Shown here in pieces: positions 46,299-55,265 of a stretch of DNA of 64,000 nt. The DNA comes from Robiginitalea marina (GTDB taxonomy: Bacteria > Bacteroidota > Bacteroidia > Flavobacteriales > Flavobacteriaceae): contig NZ_JAMXIB010000001.1 in the NCBI RefSeq assembly GCF_024006985.1, positions 1-64,000 on the forward strand, in the 5' to 3' direction. Position numbers and translations under genes: made by a program. Below the pieces are notes generated by a model, which saw nothing but the letters and a program-made list of their open reading frames with translations, was not told the origin of the DNA and ran no database searches. Each line of letters begins with the position of its first letter. Within the stretch, counting starts at the first letter, position 1.

Positions 46299-47452
46299 AT
46301 GGTACTAAAATTGGTTTTTCGATCTGAAGGCATTGCAGCCTTAATTGACTTTTTAATGCCGTAGTTTTTCACCCGGTTCAACAGGCGCACCTGGTCCTGC
46401 CAGCGCATCAGGCGCTCCCGGTACTCCGGCCGGTATTTCAGGTGGTGCCCCAGGTTAAAGTTACAACAATAGGTAACTTCCACGGTTACCCATTTTCCCG
46501 AGGTAGTGAATTGGATATGCAGGCGGTACGGCTCCTTTTGTTGGGGCAGGGAGGTTTCAATAGTATTTTCAAAGAGGGTCTGAAGGATAAAAACGGGGAT
46601 CACCGCACCCTTGCAGGCCGTTGACCCGTTCATATGGATTTCGTAATCGAACCGGTTGTCGTAACGCAGCTTTTGCAGGCGGAGGTAGCAGTGGAGCATC
46701 TGGATTTCTTCGGCGAGTTCCACGGTTTCCCGATCGAGGTGTTTGAGGTAAAAACGGATCAGCCGGCTAAATAGCGACAGGTATTCCATCGACAATTTCT
46801 TATTCCCTGTAGTGATGAAATATTGTATGGCGTTCAGGGCATTGAACACGAAATGAGGGTTCAGTTGGGTGCTTATGGAACGCAATTTGAGCTCGACCAT
46901 TTCCTGGCGGAGTTGCACTAACCGACTTTGTTCCTGCATCAGCTCCTGCTGGGTACGGATATTCTTGATTTTGACGGCGCAAAAATTGGCAATGGCCGTG
47001 AGGATCCTCAGGTGTTGCCCATTGAAATAATCCTTTTCGGGAAATTCGCAGTCGATCACCCCATAGACTGCGGAGTCCATACAAATGGGGACGCAAATTT
47101 CAGACAGGCGGGGCATATCGTCCACGATATACCGGGGATCTGCAGCGGTGTCCCCAACGATTTCAGGCTTCCCGCTGGCAGCTACGGCGCCGGTAATCCC
47201 CTGACCAAGGGGGATGCGAACGGGGTTCTGTATCGTATACTGGCCGGATGCCTTCGGGCCCACGGCGGCTTTTTGGATCAAATACCCTTCCGAGAGTTCA
47301 TAGAGGACGCAGTCTGCAAAACCCAGCTTCCCAATACACTCCCGGGCTACCCTCCAAAGCAGTTCATCCTCCGTATCGGCCTGGAGGATGACCCGTGAAA
47401 AATACAGGAGCAGGTCTTCATAAGGTTCCGTTTCAAGTAGTTGTAAGGCCAT
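46271..47452 (-). CDS. GAF-domain LytS-type kinase with degenerate ATPase
   Basis: About 393 residues. A GAF domain (about 15-155) is followed by a helical linker and a His_kinase domain with SISTQLNPHFVFNALNAIQ (His near 200). The ATP-binding part keeps an N-box-like LFENTIETSL but has EVTYCCNFNLGHH where the D-x-G-x-G box belongs, so ATP binding is doubtful. ATG at 47452 is preferred: in-frame starts further upstream fall inside a terminator stem. It overlaps the next kinase gene by 28 bp. It may act as a sensor or allosteric partner of the active kinase. Confidence 0.85.
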   Translation of the reverse strand: MALQLLETEPYEDLLLYFSRVILQADTEDELLWRVARECIGKLGFADCVLYELSEGYLIQKAAVGPKASGQYTIQNPVRIPLGQGITGAVAASGKPEIVGDTAADPRYIVDDMPRLSEICVPICMDSAVYGVIDCEFPEKDYFNGQHLRILTAIANFCAVKIKNIRTQQELMQEQSRLVQLRQEMVELKLRSISTQLNPHFVFNALNAIQYFITTGNKKLSMEYLSLFSRLIRFYLKHLDRETVELAEEIQMLHCYLRLQKLRYDNRFDYEIHMNGSTACKGAVIPVFILQTLFENTIETSLPQQKEPYRLHIQFTTSGKWVTVEVTYCCNFNLGHHLKYRPEYRERLMRWQDQVRLLNRVKNYGIKKSIKAAMPSDRKTNFSTICLQLPNLS

Positions 47453-47464
47453 GGTTTCGCGTTT

Positions 47465-47500
47465 AAAAAAGAACATCGGCAGGATAGGCTGCCGATGTTC
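47465..47500 (-). terminator. Strong terminator between lipoprotein gene and kinase operon
   Basis: On the minus strand, GAACATCGGCAG (47500-47489) and CTGCCGATGTTC (47482-47471) form a 12-bp stem with a 6-nt loop, then six T residues. It lies just after the lipoprotein stop and only 12 bp before the kinase ATG, leaving no room for a kinase promoter downstream of it. Confidence 0.9.
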
Positions 47501-47519
47501 CAAGGTTAGTGCAAGGACG

Positions 47520-48473
47520 TTATTGGGTAACGATTATTTCCAGGTCGAGGATTGCCTCCCCATTGACAATATCAAACCCGGTGATTCGCCCCAGTCCAAT
47601 CCGTCCTTCATCGGTCCGGAAGGTAAAAACCTTATCTACCTCACTAACCAGTTCGAGCTTTTCGGGATCTGCATTGAATGCCGCACCGGCGAACAAATCC
47701 TCCACCTCAAAGGTTTCATAGATGGTAAAGGCCTCGAATTCATCGGCGGTAAGCTCCAGTTCCTTGAACTTGGTAGTGGCTTTCTCCTCCGGGAACAAGT
47801 TGAGCAGTTCTGCTTCCAGCAGGGTGTTCGGGGAAGCCAGGTAGAACCCGGATCCATCGTTAAGGCTGAATACCCCGATAATCTGGTCATAGAGCTGCTT
47901 CTCATCGATATCTTCCAGGCTGATCCCCAGGCACTCATCATCTCTCAACATCAGGTAATGCGGGATGTTGATCGCCAGCGGATTCAGGGGCACCGCCGCC
48001 TTCATCATCACATTGGCAGTGATCATTGGCCGCTTTACTTCGGCCTGTGCAAAATCCAGGGTAACCTTGGCGTCATTCTGGTCGGTAACAATTGCCCTGA
48101 ATGACAGGTCTTTTCCCAGGTCCTCTTCCTTAAAAATATAGTTCAGGGTGTAGGCCACCACGTTTCCCCCGGCATACTCTGCCGAATTCTCGTCAATGAC
48201 CTGGTAGGAAGTGGCACTGCCATCGACCACTTTCTGGATCTCCAGGGATTTGAAGCCATCTTTTGCTTCTGCCTCCACCGTATGCTGCAGGCTCCCTTTC
48301 TGGGGTGCCCCGATCACCCCCGGGAAGAGGTCGGTGGATCCGGATTTGAGCGCGATGGTGGGGGGGATGGCCTGGGCCACGGGTTCTTTCGGAGTTGCGG
48401 TGCCATCATCGTCCTTGCTGCAGCCCACCAGGGCCAATGCCATAAATACGTAAATAAGCTTAATTGTTTTCAT
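47520..48473 (-). CDS. Hypothetical lipoprotein
   Basis: 317 residues. Signal peptide with lipobox LALVGCSKDDD (Cys near 18), followed by a proline-rich linker. The mature part has beta-sandwich-like stretches, including GDLSFRAIV-type strands, and acid-rich segments (LFPEEKATTKFKELELTADEFEAF). No family is recognised. It ends directly at a strong terminator and lies just upstream of the kinase operon, so readthrough into those genes is possible. Confidence 0.8.
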   Translation of the reverse strand: MKTIKLIYVFMALALVGCSKDDDGTATPKEPVAQAIPPTIALKSGSTDLFPGVIGAPQKGSLQHTVEAEAKDGFKSLEIQKVVDGSATSYQVIDENSAEYAGGNVVAYTLNYIFKEEDLGKDLSFRAIVTDQNDAKVTLDFAQAEVKRPMITANVMMKAAVPLNPLAINIPHYLMLRDDECLGISLEDIDEKQLYDQIIGVFSLNDGSGFYLASPNTLLEAELLNLFPEEKATTKFKELELTADEFEAFTIYETFEVEDLFAGAAFNADPEKLELVSEVDKVFTFRTDEGRIGLGRITGFDIVNGEAILDLEIIVTQ

Positions 48474-48807
48474 AAGAATCAGGTTTTAAGATTTGAAATT
48501 TACGGGGCAAAACTAGGGGATGGAAAATGACGGGGCCCCTCCCGATTGACGGATGGGCCGGCCCGGTTGACCTTTGGCTGATTTTAACGGATTTTATCCG
48601 AATATCAGCCCAGAGCTTTAAAAACTGTTGAATTCCCTGAGAAATCTTTCAGGAGTATCGTTGGCAGGGTAGCGCACTATATCCCCTGATAGGCTGTGGG
48701 TCTGGATTTAGGATACCACCTGATTCAGGTCATTTCAGCCTTCCCGGATTCTCTTTACTTTTTGGTCCTTAAATGAACTGATTTCAAAACCCGTAAAAAC
48801 CGGCGCC
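48474..48807. other. Divergent spacer with a stress-type operator
   Basis: 334 bp between the lipoprotein gene (minus) and the baeRF gene (plus). It holds the palindrome at 48721-48732 and its promoter; I see no gene or RNA. Confidence 0.6.
48721..48764 (+). promoter_or_regulatory. Operator and promoter of the baeRF gene
   Basis: Palindrome TGATTCAGGTCA (48721-48732, reverse TGACCTGAATCA), centre 48726.5. A -7-like box TACTTTTTG starts at 48756, 29.5 nt from the centre. This puts the site near -41.5 of a start around 48768, 40 nt before the ATG. Class II activator geometry, inferred. Confidence 0.7.
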
Positions 48808-49992
48808 ATGATGACTACACCGAATACTACGACCAACAGGGACCGGATTAGCAGGAAAGACCTCCGCTACCTGACCGAAACCCGTGAAACACATTGCATA
48901 TCCATTTACCTGCCCACCCACGCCACCGGGGAAGAAGTTCTTCAGGGCCTGGATGCACAGGCCCTGGATGTGGAACTCCGCAAAATCAGAAAGGCCCTGG
49001 AGCGCGCCGGGTTATCGACTAAGGAAATAGATAGCCGCCTTAGCCCGCTGGAAGCTTTGCAGCGCGACGGGGCCTTCTGGAGGGAACAGTCCGAGGGCCT
49101 GGCCATTTTTGCCTCCCCATCGCAGGTGAAGACCTTCAGGCTTCCGCTGGCCTTTACACCTTCCCATCGGATTTCCGACTCCTTTTATATTGTACCCCTG
49201 GTGCCTGAACTTAACGGGGAAGATGAATTTTACCTCCTTTCCCTGGAACTGGAACGGATCCGGCTCTTCCGCGGGTCCCGGATGGGCCTGGCAGAAGTGG
49301 ATCTGAAAGGAAAGGTCCCGCAGCAGATGGAGGATCGGGTAGGCTATGACTATGAACAAAAAGGCCTGCAGTTTCGAAGTGGCCACCAGGCCCATGAAGG
49401 GGCAGGGTACCACGGCCATGCAGAGGCCGACCGCGATCGCAAAAATGAAATCGAGCGGTATTTCCGGAGTGTTGACAAAGGCCTGCGCCCCATCCTTGAC
49501 GCCGACCCCGCCCCAATGCTCCTTGCATCCCAGGAATACCTGGCAAGCCTTTACAGGGAAGTAACTTCCTTCGACCAGGTGATGGAAGAACCGGTAATCA
49601 CCAACCTTTCAGAGGTGTCCGACAGTGAACTTTGGGAAAGGGCACTGGCTGCCCTCGAGCCTGTTTTTGAACAGGAGGGCAAAGAAAAATGGGCGCGTTT
49701 TGAGGAATTCCTTGGCACCGGAAGGGCCTCCGCACAGATGGACCGCGTCCTAAGGGCTGCCGTTGAAGGAAAAGTGGATACCTTATTTATCGCTCCCGAA
49801 GCCGAGGCCTGGGGAACCTATGAAGAAGAGACTGCTACCCTGACGCGGGAAGAGCACCCGGATGCCTTTTCTCCATCCCTTCTGAACAAGGCGGTAGTTC
49901 TCACCCTCAACCAGGGGGGCAGGGTTTATGTAGCCCCTGAAGCAGGGCTCCCGAAGGGCGCCGGCGCGGCAATGGCCCTGTTTCGTTATTGA
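48808..49992 (+). CDS. Bacterial archaeo-eukaryotic release factor-like (baeRF) protein
   Basis: 394 residues. The N-terminal segment RKDLRYLTETRETHCISIYLPTH is the opening strand of the baeRF fold. The middle part has LLSLELERIRLFRGSR, and the end has AAVEGKVDTLFIAPEAEAWG and NKAVVLTLNQGGRVYVAPE. These release-factor relatives are proposed to act on ribosomes or peptidyl-tRNA under stress; the catalytic GGQ loop is not visible, so peptide release is uncertain. From memory, Rv2629 of the mycobacterial dormancy regulon belongs to this family. Either of two adjacent ATGs can be the start. Confidence 0.82.
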   Translation: MMTTPNTTTNRDRISRKDLRYLTETRETHCISIYLPTHATGEEVLQGLDAQALDVELRKIRKALERAGLSTKEIDSRLSPLEALQRDGAFWREQSEGLAIFASPSQVKTFRLPLAFTPSHRISDSFYIVPLVPELNGEDEFYLLSLELERIRLFRGSRMGLAEVDLKGKVPQQMEDRVGYDYEQKGLQFRSGHQAHEGAGYHGHAEADRDRKNEIERYFRSVDKGLRPILDADPAPMLLASQEYLASLYREVTSFDQVMEEPVITNLSEVSDSELWERALAALEPVFEQEGKEKWARFEEFLGTGRASAQMDRVLRAAVEGKVDTLFIAPEAEAWGTYEEETATLTREEHPDAFSPSLLNKAVVLTLNQGGRVYVAPEAGLPKGAGAAMALFRY

Positions 49993-50024
49993 AACAAATA
50001 CAGGCCCCGACCATTTAAATGCAT

Positions 50025-50057
50025 ACCGGACCCACCTTCAGGAGGGGTCCGGTTTTT
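50025..50057 (+). terminator. Intrinsic terminator between baeRF and ATPase genes
   Basis: ACCGGACCC (50025-50033) and GGGTCCGGT (50045-50053) form a 9-bp stem with an 11-nt loop and T run to 50057. It ends 21 bp before the ATPase ATG, so it may act as an attenuator between the two genes. Confidence 0.85.
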
Positions 50058-50078
50058 CACGTAAAGCGGCCCCATGTA

Positions 50079-52721
50079 ATGGCTTTAGATACCCCCATCC
50101 CGGAACCCCATAGCCTCACCGCCAGGGAAGTGGCGCGGGCACTGGCCAGCGACCCGGAAACGGGCCTGGACACTGGGGAAGCCCATAGCCGGCTGGAGCG
50201 TTTTGGAAAAAATGAAATTGCCGGCAGGAAGCCGAGAAGTCGGATCAGGATATTCCTGGATCAATTCGCCGATCCCGTGATCTATATCCTGGGGGTGGCA
50301 GCTGCATTGGCCTACCTTTTCAAAGATGCCTGGGAAGGTACTGCGATAGCGGTGGTCATCGGAATATCCGTTGTTATCGGATACCTTATGGAGAGCCAGG
50401 CCAACAAGACCCTGGAGGCCCTTCGAAAATTGGGCCAGTCCCATTCCAGGGTGATCCGCTCGGGAACGCTGAAACAGGTGTACAGTGTTGCCCTGGTGCC
50501 TGGGGACCTGGTGGTATTGAGCCCGGGGGACGTGGTTCCGGCCGACCTGCGGATCCTTACGGCAGAACAACTGAGCCTTAAGGAATCCGCCCTTACCGGG
50601 GAAAGTGTGCCCTCCTGGAAACAGGCCGGGGTACTGGGTGCGGACACCCCCCTCACCAGCCGGTCCAACATGCTATACAAGGGTACGGTAGTGGTTACCG
50701 GGAGCGGTACAGGCCTTGTGGTGGCCACCGGACCCGCCACAGAGCTGGGCAAAATCCAGCAGATGGCCCTCGGGGCATCCGAACCCAAAACCCCGTTGGA
50801 AAAAAAGCTCAGGGCACTTTCCATCCACCTGATCTGGGCCACCCTTGTTATTTCGGCCCTGATTGCCGCTATCGGTTTTTTCAGGGGGGTGGGAATTGTG
50901 CAAATGGTCGAAACAGCGGTTGCCCTGGCGGTAGCCACCATCCCGGAAGGCCTCCCAATTGTAGCCACCATTGCCCTGGCCAGGGGGATGTCGCGGCTTT
51001 CCCGGCGCCAGGTTATCGTGAAAAACCTGGAAGCTATCCAAACCCTTGGGGCTACTGACATCATCCTTACCGACAAGACCGGTACGCTCACCGAAGATAG
51101 CCTCAGGGTGAGCCAGTTGTGTTATGGCTCCGGGCAGCAAGTGCTGCAAGCCGATACTGCTGAACTTCCGGGCATCGCAACCGGATCAGACCCGGTTTTG
51201 CGCGAACTCCTGCACACCGCGGTATTATGCAACAATGCCGGGGGCAGCGGGCTGGTGCAGGGCGATTCCCTGGAATCGGCCTTGTTGGATTTTGCCCGGG
51301 CAGCAGGGTTGGATGTGGAACAGACCCGGGAAGCCTTCCCGGAGCTTGCAGAATTACCTTTTGATGCCCGGAGGAAACTTATGGCAACGGCCCACAGGGC
51401 CGCGGAGGGATACCTCGTTTACGCCAAGGGGGCCTTTGAAGCCCTTTGTGAGCATACCGCCCGCATCCTTGGCCCTGAGGGCCCTGTTCCCTTTAAGGAA
51501 AAGGAAGCCTGGAAGGAGCTCATCTCGGGCATGGCGGCCAGGGGCCTGCGGACGCTTGCCTTCGCCTATGCCCCACGCTCCGCCCTCCCTGAAGGGGAAG
51601 CATGGCTGGAAGACCTGGTTTTCCTCGGGGTCATCGGGTTCATGGACCCCCCGAGAAACGATGTCAAACCGGTTTTTGAAATTTACAGGAAAGCGGGAAT
51701 CCGCGTGGTCATGGCCACCGGCGACCATCCCGAAACCGCCCGCAGGATAGCCCGGGACACAGGCCTGATCCGGGAAGATCACGGGTCCGGGGTGGTTGTT
51801 TCCGGCATGGTACCCCCGCCGGCAGGTTCCCGGGCCAAAACGCTGGTCTTTGCCAGGGTACTTCCTGAAGGGAAAATGGACCTTGTATCCGGGTTTCAAA
51901 GCGAAGGCCACATTGTGGGGATGATCGGCGACGGCATCAATGATGTCCCGGCACTGAAAATGGCCGATATCGGCATCGCAATGGGGGTTCGGGGGACCGA
52001 GGCGGCACGGGAAGCCGCCGATGTGATCCTGAAAAACGAATCCTTCAATGCCATTGAGCTGGCCATTCGCCAGGGCCGGGTGGTTTTTTATAACATCCGG
52101 CAGTTCACCGTCTACCTGCTTTCCTGCAACCTTGCCGAGGTCCTTGCCGTGGCCGTGGCCGCCATAGGCAACCTCCCGGCCCCCTTGCTGCCCATGCAGA
52201 TCCTGTTCTTAAACCTGGTGACCGATGTGTTCCCTGCCCTGGCCCTTGGATTGGGCGCCGGGCCCTCGGATATCATGGAGCGCCCCCCGGAAAACCCCCG
52301 GGCCCCCATCCTGGACAAAAGGCAATGGACCGACATTATCGCCTATGGGCTTGGAATCAGTATCGCGGTGCTGGCCGTGGTCCTGTACGGGGAGTTTGTC
52401 CTCGGGCTGCCCGCTTCCCAAATCAACAACCTGGCTTTTTATACGCTTATGGCGGCCCAGTTGTTCCATGTCTTCAATATGACGGCCCCTAAAGCGTCTT
52501 TTTTCAAAAACGAGGTGGTTTTGAACCCGTATGTTTGGGGGGCCATCCTCCTTTCCCTGGGTCTCATTGCCATGGCCTATGCCATCCCGGCGGTTTCGGG
52601 GGTCCTGAGGCTGGAGCGTATCGATGTCCGTTCCCTGTTGCTCCCGCTGGCGTTTGCCCTGGGGTCCGTTGTGCTGATCCTTTGCTTTCGGGCCCTGGCC
52701 GCCCGGGTTCATTCCGGGTAG
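50079..52721 (+). CDS. P-type cation-transporting ATPase (P2, Ca2+/Mn2+-like)
   Basis: 880 residues from ATG 50079; an upstream in-frame start lies in the terminator stem and is rejected. Visible parts: cation-ATPase N domain, TGES loop (ALTGESVP), the membrane motif ATIPEGLPIVATIALARG typical of P2 pumps, phosphorylation site LTDKTGTLTED, MATGDHPETA and MIGDGINDVPALKMADIG hinge motifs. About ten membrane helices. It uses ATP to move cations across the membrane. CtpF of the mycobacterial dormancy regulon is a P2 ATPase of the same kind. No metal-binding N-terminal domain is seen. Confidence 0.95.
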   Translation: MALDTPIPEPHSLTAREVARALASDPETGLDTGEAHSRLERFGKNEIAGRKPRSRIRIFLDQFADPVIYILGVAAALAYLFKDAWEGTAIAVVIGISVVIGYLMESQANKTLEALRKLGQSHSRVIRSGTLKQVYSVALVPGDLVVLSPGDVVPADLRILTAEQLSLKESALTGESVPSWKQAGVLGADTPLTSRSNMLYKGTVVVTGSGTGLVVATGPATELGKIQQMALGASEPKTPLEKKLRALSIHLIWATLVISALIAAIGFFRGVGIVQMVETAVALAVATIPEGLPIVATIALARGMSRLSRRQVIVKNLEAIQTLGATDIILTDKTGTLTEDSLRVSQLCYGSGQQVLQADTAELPGIATGSDPVLRELLHTAVLCNNAGGSGLVQGDSLESALLDFARAAGLDVEQTREAFPELAELPFDARRKLMATAHRAAEGYLVYAKGAFEALCEHTARILGPEGPVPFKEKEAWKELISGMAARGLRTLAFAYAPRSALPEGEAWLEDLVFLGVIGFMDPPRNDVKPVFEIYRKAGIRVVMATGDHPETARRIARDTGLIREDHGSGVVVSGMVPPPAGSRAKTLVFARVLPEGKMDLVSGFQSEGHIVGMIGDGINDVPALKMADIGIAMGVRGTEAAREAADVILKNESFNAIELAIRQGRVVFYNIRQFTVYLLSCNLAEVLAVAVAAIGNLPAPLLPMQILFLNLVTDVFPALALGLGAGPSDIMERPPENPRAPILDKRQWTDIIAYGLGISIAVLAVVLYGEFVLGLPASQINNLAFYTLMAAQLFHVFNMTAPKASFFKNEVVLNPYVWGAILLSLGLIAMAYAIPAVSGVLRLERIDVRSLLLPLAFALGSVVLILCFRALAARVHSG

Positions 52722-52766
52722 GGCTTTCAGGAGGCCCTTACAGATGGCATCGCTGCAAAAGGGCAC

Positions 52767-52809
52767 TGATGCAGGTCATTGTCCCCCTTGGATCAGGGTG
52801 GTACTTTAG
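52767..52809 (+). promoter_or_regulatory. Operator and promoter of the dodecin-methyltransferase unit
   Basis: Palindrome TGATGCAGGTCA (52767-52778, reverse TGACCTGCATCA), centre 52772.5. The -7-like box TACTTTAG starts at 52802, again exactly 29.5 nt away. Predicted start near 52814, 115 nt before the dodecin ATG. Confidence 0.75.
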
Positions 52810-52928
52810 GGATTGGTTCAGGGACTTCCGGTAAAGGTGCATTTTCCTGCCTTTCGGACGACAGCGGGCCTCTGGCCTGCATTCCCGGAATCGTGAAAAC
52901 AGAATAATAACCCTAAAAATCTATCATC

Positions 52929-53135
52929 ATGAGCGTTTTGAAAGTAATTGAACTCCTGGGGAACTCCACCGTGAGTTTCGAGGATGCCGTGCAAAATATC
53001 ATCAAAGAGGCTGCGGAAACCGTCAAAGACATCAAGTCTGTGTATATCAAGGACATGCAGGTTACGGTGAAGGACAACAAAATTGCCCAGTACCGGGTCA
53101 ATGCCAAAGTGACCTTTGGGGTCCGAAATTCGTAA
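52929..53135 (+). CDS. Dodecin
   Basis: 68 residues, exactly dodecin size. The sequence VLKVIELLGNSTVSFEDAVQ, AETVKDIKSVYIKDMQ and the tail YRVNAKVTFGV match the dodecin beta-alpha-beta-beta fold. It assembles as a 12-mer that stores flavin or CoA and limits flavin photochemistry. A purine-rich stretch lies just ahead of the ATG. The methyltransferase gene follows 108 bp later on the same strand. Dodecins are often part of stress regulons. Confidence 0.95.
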   Translation: MSVLKVIELLGNSTVSFEDAVQNIIKEAAETVKDIKSVYIKDMQVTVKDNKIAQYRVNAKVTFGVRNS

Positions 53136-53243
53136 ATCACCGCCCGTGGCGCGGCAAAGGCAGTTCCCCTGGTTTTGGGGGACTGCCTGTATGCCTTTAC
53201 CGTAAGGTCCGCACCCCAAAGGCCCGAAAAAAAATTTCCACCT

Positions 53244-53891
53244 ATGAAAACAACCTATAACACCGAAGCTTTCGACCGGAACGTGGCTGACTATGAAGCC
53301 TGGTATGAGGACAACCCGGGAATCTATGCTTCAGAACTCGGAGCGATCCGGGAACACTTCAACCGCCTTCCCGAATCCCTCAGGGGTATCGAGATAGGCC
53401 TGGGAACGGGCCGTTTTGCTGGTCCGCTGGGTATCCGGGAGGGGGTGGAACCCTCCCCGGAAATGGCCCGAAAGGCCGTGGAACAGGGCATCGAAGTCAT
53501 GGATGCCATGGCAGAAAACCTGCCGTATGCCGACCTGCAATTCGATTTTGTGCTGTTTGTGACGGTCTGCCACCTGCAAAGCCTTAAGCACGCCTTCCTG
53601 GAAGCCAACCGGGTACTGAAGAAAAACGGCTTTATAATTATCGGCTTTTTGCCGTCGGACCGCCCGATTGCCAGGGCGTACCAGGAGCGTCGCCGCTTCA
53701 GCACCTTTTACCGGGATGCTGTTTTTTACACCCCCGGACATATTGAAAAACTCCTTGAAGAAACCGGATTCAAGTCTCTGGAATTCAACCAGGTCCTTTT
53801 TGGGGAAGCCGACTCCATCAAAGAGGAGCAGTTCCCCAGGCCCGGTTTTGGCGAGGGCTCCTTTGTGGTAGTCAGTGCCCAAAAGGCCTGA
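53244..53891 (+). CDS. Class I SAM-dependent methyltransferase
   Basis: 215 residues from ATG 53244; the frame is open further upstream but that part is unlike any methyltransferase N-terminus. Motif I is GIEIGLGTGRFAGPLG, followed by EPSPEMARKA (acidic residue binding ribose) and LPYADLQFDFVLFVTVCHL (motif for the adenine pocket). A methyltransferase-11-type enzyme; the substrate is unknown. It follows dodecin and probably shares its promoter. A methyltransferase also sits in the mycobacterial dormancy regulon, but orthology is not shown. Confidence 0.9.
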   Translation: MKTTYNTEAFDRNVADYEAWYEDNPGIYASELGAIREHFNRLPESLRGIEIGLGTGRFAGPLGIREGVEPSPEMARKAVEQGIEVMDAMAENLPYADLQFDFVLFVTVCHLQSLKHAFLEANRVLKKNGFIIIGFLPSDRPIARAYQERRRFSTFYRDAVFYTPGHIEKLLEETGFKSLEFNQVLFGEADSIKEEQFPRPGFGEGSFVVVSAQKA

Positions 53892-53906
53892 CCCCTGGGT
53901 TTAGAC

Positions 53907-54545
53907 TTACAAGGGGGCGCCGGAAACGGTGCCCCCTTCGAATATCCGGAGGGCCTCAGCATCGGAAACCGGTCGGAAATCTTCATAAAACTGGCCCACG
54001 GCCTGAAAATCCCAGGGGGTTTCCAGGCAGGTGACCGCAGCAACCTCAGGCATGGCGCGCAGGCGTTCCACGGCGGAGGGTGGTGCCACAGGTATAGCTA
54101 CGACGATTTTTCCTGGGTTTCCAGCGGCTACAAGAGCTACGGTTACCCGTAGGGTATTGCCGGTTGCAATGCCATCGTCAATAATGATAACAGTTTTCCC
54201 CTTCACATCTACCGGCGGTTTATGCCTGTGGAAGAGTTCATGGCGTTCCTGGAGGAGGTCTCTCAGGCGCGCAGTTTCCTTTTCAATATAGTAGGGGTCG
54301 ATATCTCCCGGGCGGTTTATCACCACCTGGTCCAGGCTGACGGCCCCAATGGCGTATTCCCTGTTAAAAGGGTGGCCTATTTTTTTGGTAAGGGCCACAT
54401 CCAATGGGGCCCCGAGCGCATCGGCCACAACCGCACCCAGCGGCAGCCCCCCCCTTGGGATGGCGATAACCACCACCGGTTCATCTTTGTATTTCATGAG
54501 TTCATGGGCCAGTAACTGGCCGGCTTCGCTGCGATTTTTAAACAT
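53907..54545 (-). CDS. Phosphoribosyltransferase
   Basis: 212 residues. PRPP-binding motif VIIIDDGIATGNTLRV near 118-133 and the hood region PVVVIAIPRGGLPLGAVVAD. Substrate not assignable. Its start overlaps the upstream hydrolase stop by 8 bp, so the two are coupled. In mycobacteria the equivalent two activities are fused in one dormancy-regulon protein (Rv0571c, from memory). Confidence 0.9.
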   Translation of the reverse strand: MFKNRSEAGQLLAHELMKYKDEPVVVIAIPRGGLPLGAVVADALGAPLDVALTKKIGHPFNREYAIGAVSLDQVVINRPGDIDPYYIEKETARLRDLLQERHELFHRHKPPVDVKGKTVIIIDDGIATGNTLRVTVALVAAGNPGKIVVAIPVAPPSAVERLRAMPEVAAVTCLETPWDFQAVGQFYEDFRPVSDAEALRIFEGGTVSGAPL

Positions 54546-55203
54546 AGGCCCGCTTTTTTTCGAAATGGGTTTGGAACCAGGCCGCTGTCTTTTCAGCCAC
54601 CAGATCTAGTTTCCCGGGCTCTGCGAACAAGTGGGTCGCCCCGGGCACCAGTTCCAGTTCGGCATCAGACCGCATCAGCGCGACTGCCTGCCGGTTGAGC
54701 TCTATGACCGGGTGATCGAGGCTGCCAACCAAAAAGAGGGTGGGGGCCGTTACCCTTGGCAGGTCGGCCATGGCGAGGTCCGGACGCCCGCCCCGGCAAA
54801 CCACGGCCGCAATCTTTTCCCGGAAATGGGCGGCTGCCCTCAGGGCAGACGCAGCTCCGGTACTGGCCCCGAAATAGCCCAGTGGCAGGTTGGGTCGGTA
54901 GGCATAGACAAGCACCCAGTCGGTAACCGTGATCAGGCGGCGGGTGAGTAACCCGATATTGAACCGGTTTTCATACACCTGGTCCTCTTCTTCGGTCAGG
55001 AGGTCGAAAAGCAGGGAGCCCAGCCCTTGCTGGTAAAGGATTTCAGCGACATAATTATTCCTGGGGCTTTTCCGGCTGCTGCCACTGCCGTGGGAGAACA
55101 GGATAATCCCTTTCGGGTTTTCCGGGAGCCGGAACCTCCCTTTCAGGGTCACTTTTTCAAGGGGGATATGCAGTTCGGAATCGACGGAACGCGGAAGTAC
55201 CAT
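54538..55203 (-). CDS. Alpha/beta hydrolase (dienelactone hydrolase-like)
   Basis: 221 residues. The oxyanion region ILFSHGSGSSR and nucleophile elbow YFGASTGAASA (G-x-S-x-G, Ser near 114) are clear. The acid is in LVGSLDHPV and the histidine in VPGATHLFAEP. A carboxylesterase/dienelactone-hydrolase-type enzyme of unknown substrate, coupled by overlap with the phosphoribosyltransferase gene. It has an operator-plus-promoter upstream at 55266-55308. Confidence 0.9.
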   Translation of the reverse strand: MVLPRSVDSELHIPLEKVTLKGRFRLPENPKGIILFSHGSGSSRKSPRNNYVAEILYQQGLGSLLFDLLTEEEDQVYENRFNIGLLTRRLITVTDWVLVYAYRPNLPLGYFGASTGAASALRAAAHFREKIAAVVCRGGRPDLAMADLPRVTAPTLFLVGSLDHPVIELNRQAVALMRSDAELELVPGATHLFAEPGKLDLVAEKTAAWFQTHFEKKRAYV

Positions 55204-55265
55204 GGTCTTTGGTTTTAGAAGGGGCCAAAAGGGAGGTGACCCCCAGGCCCGATTTCAGACTACCA

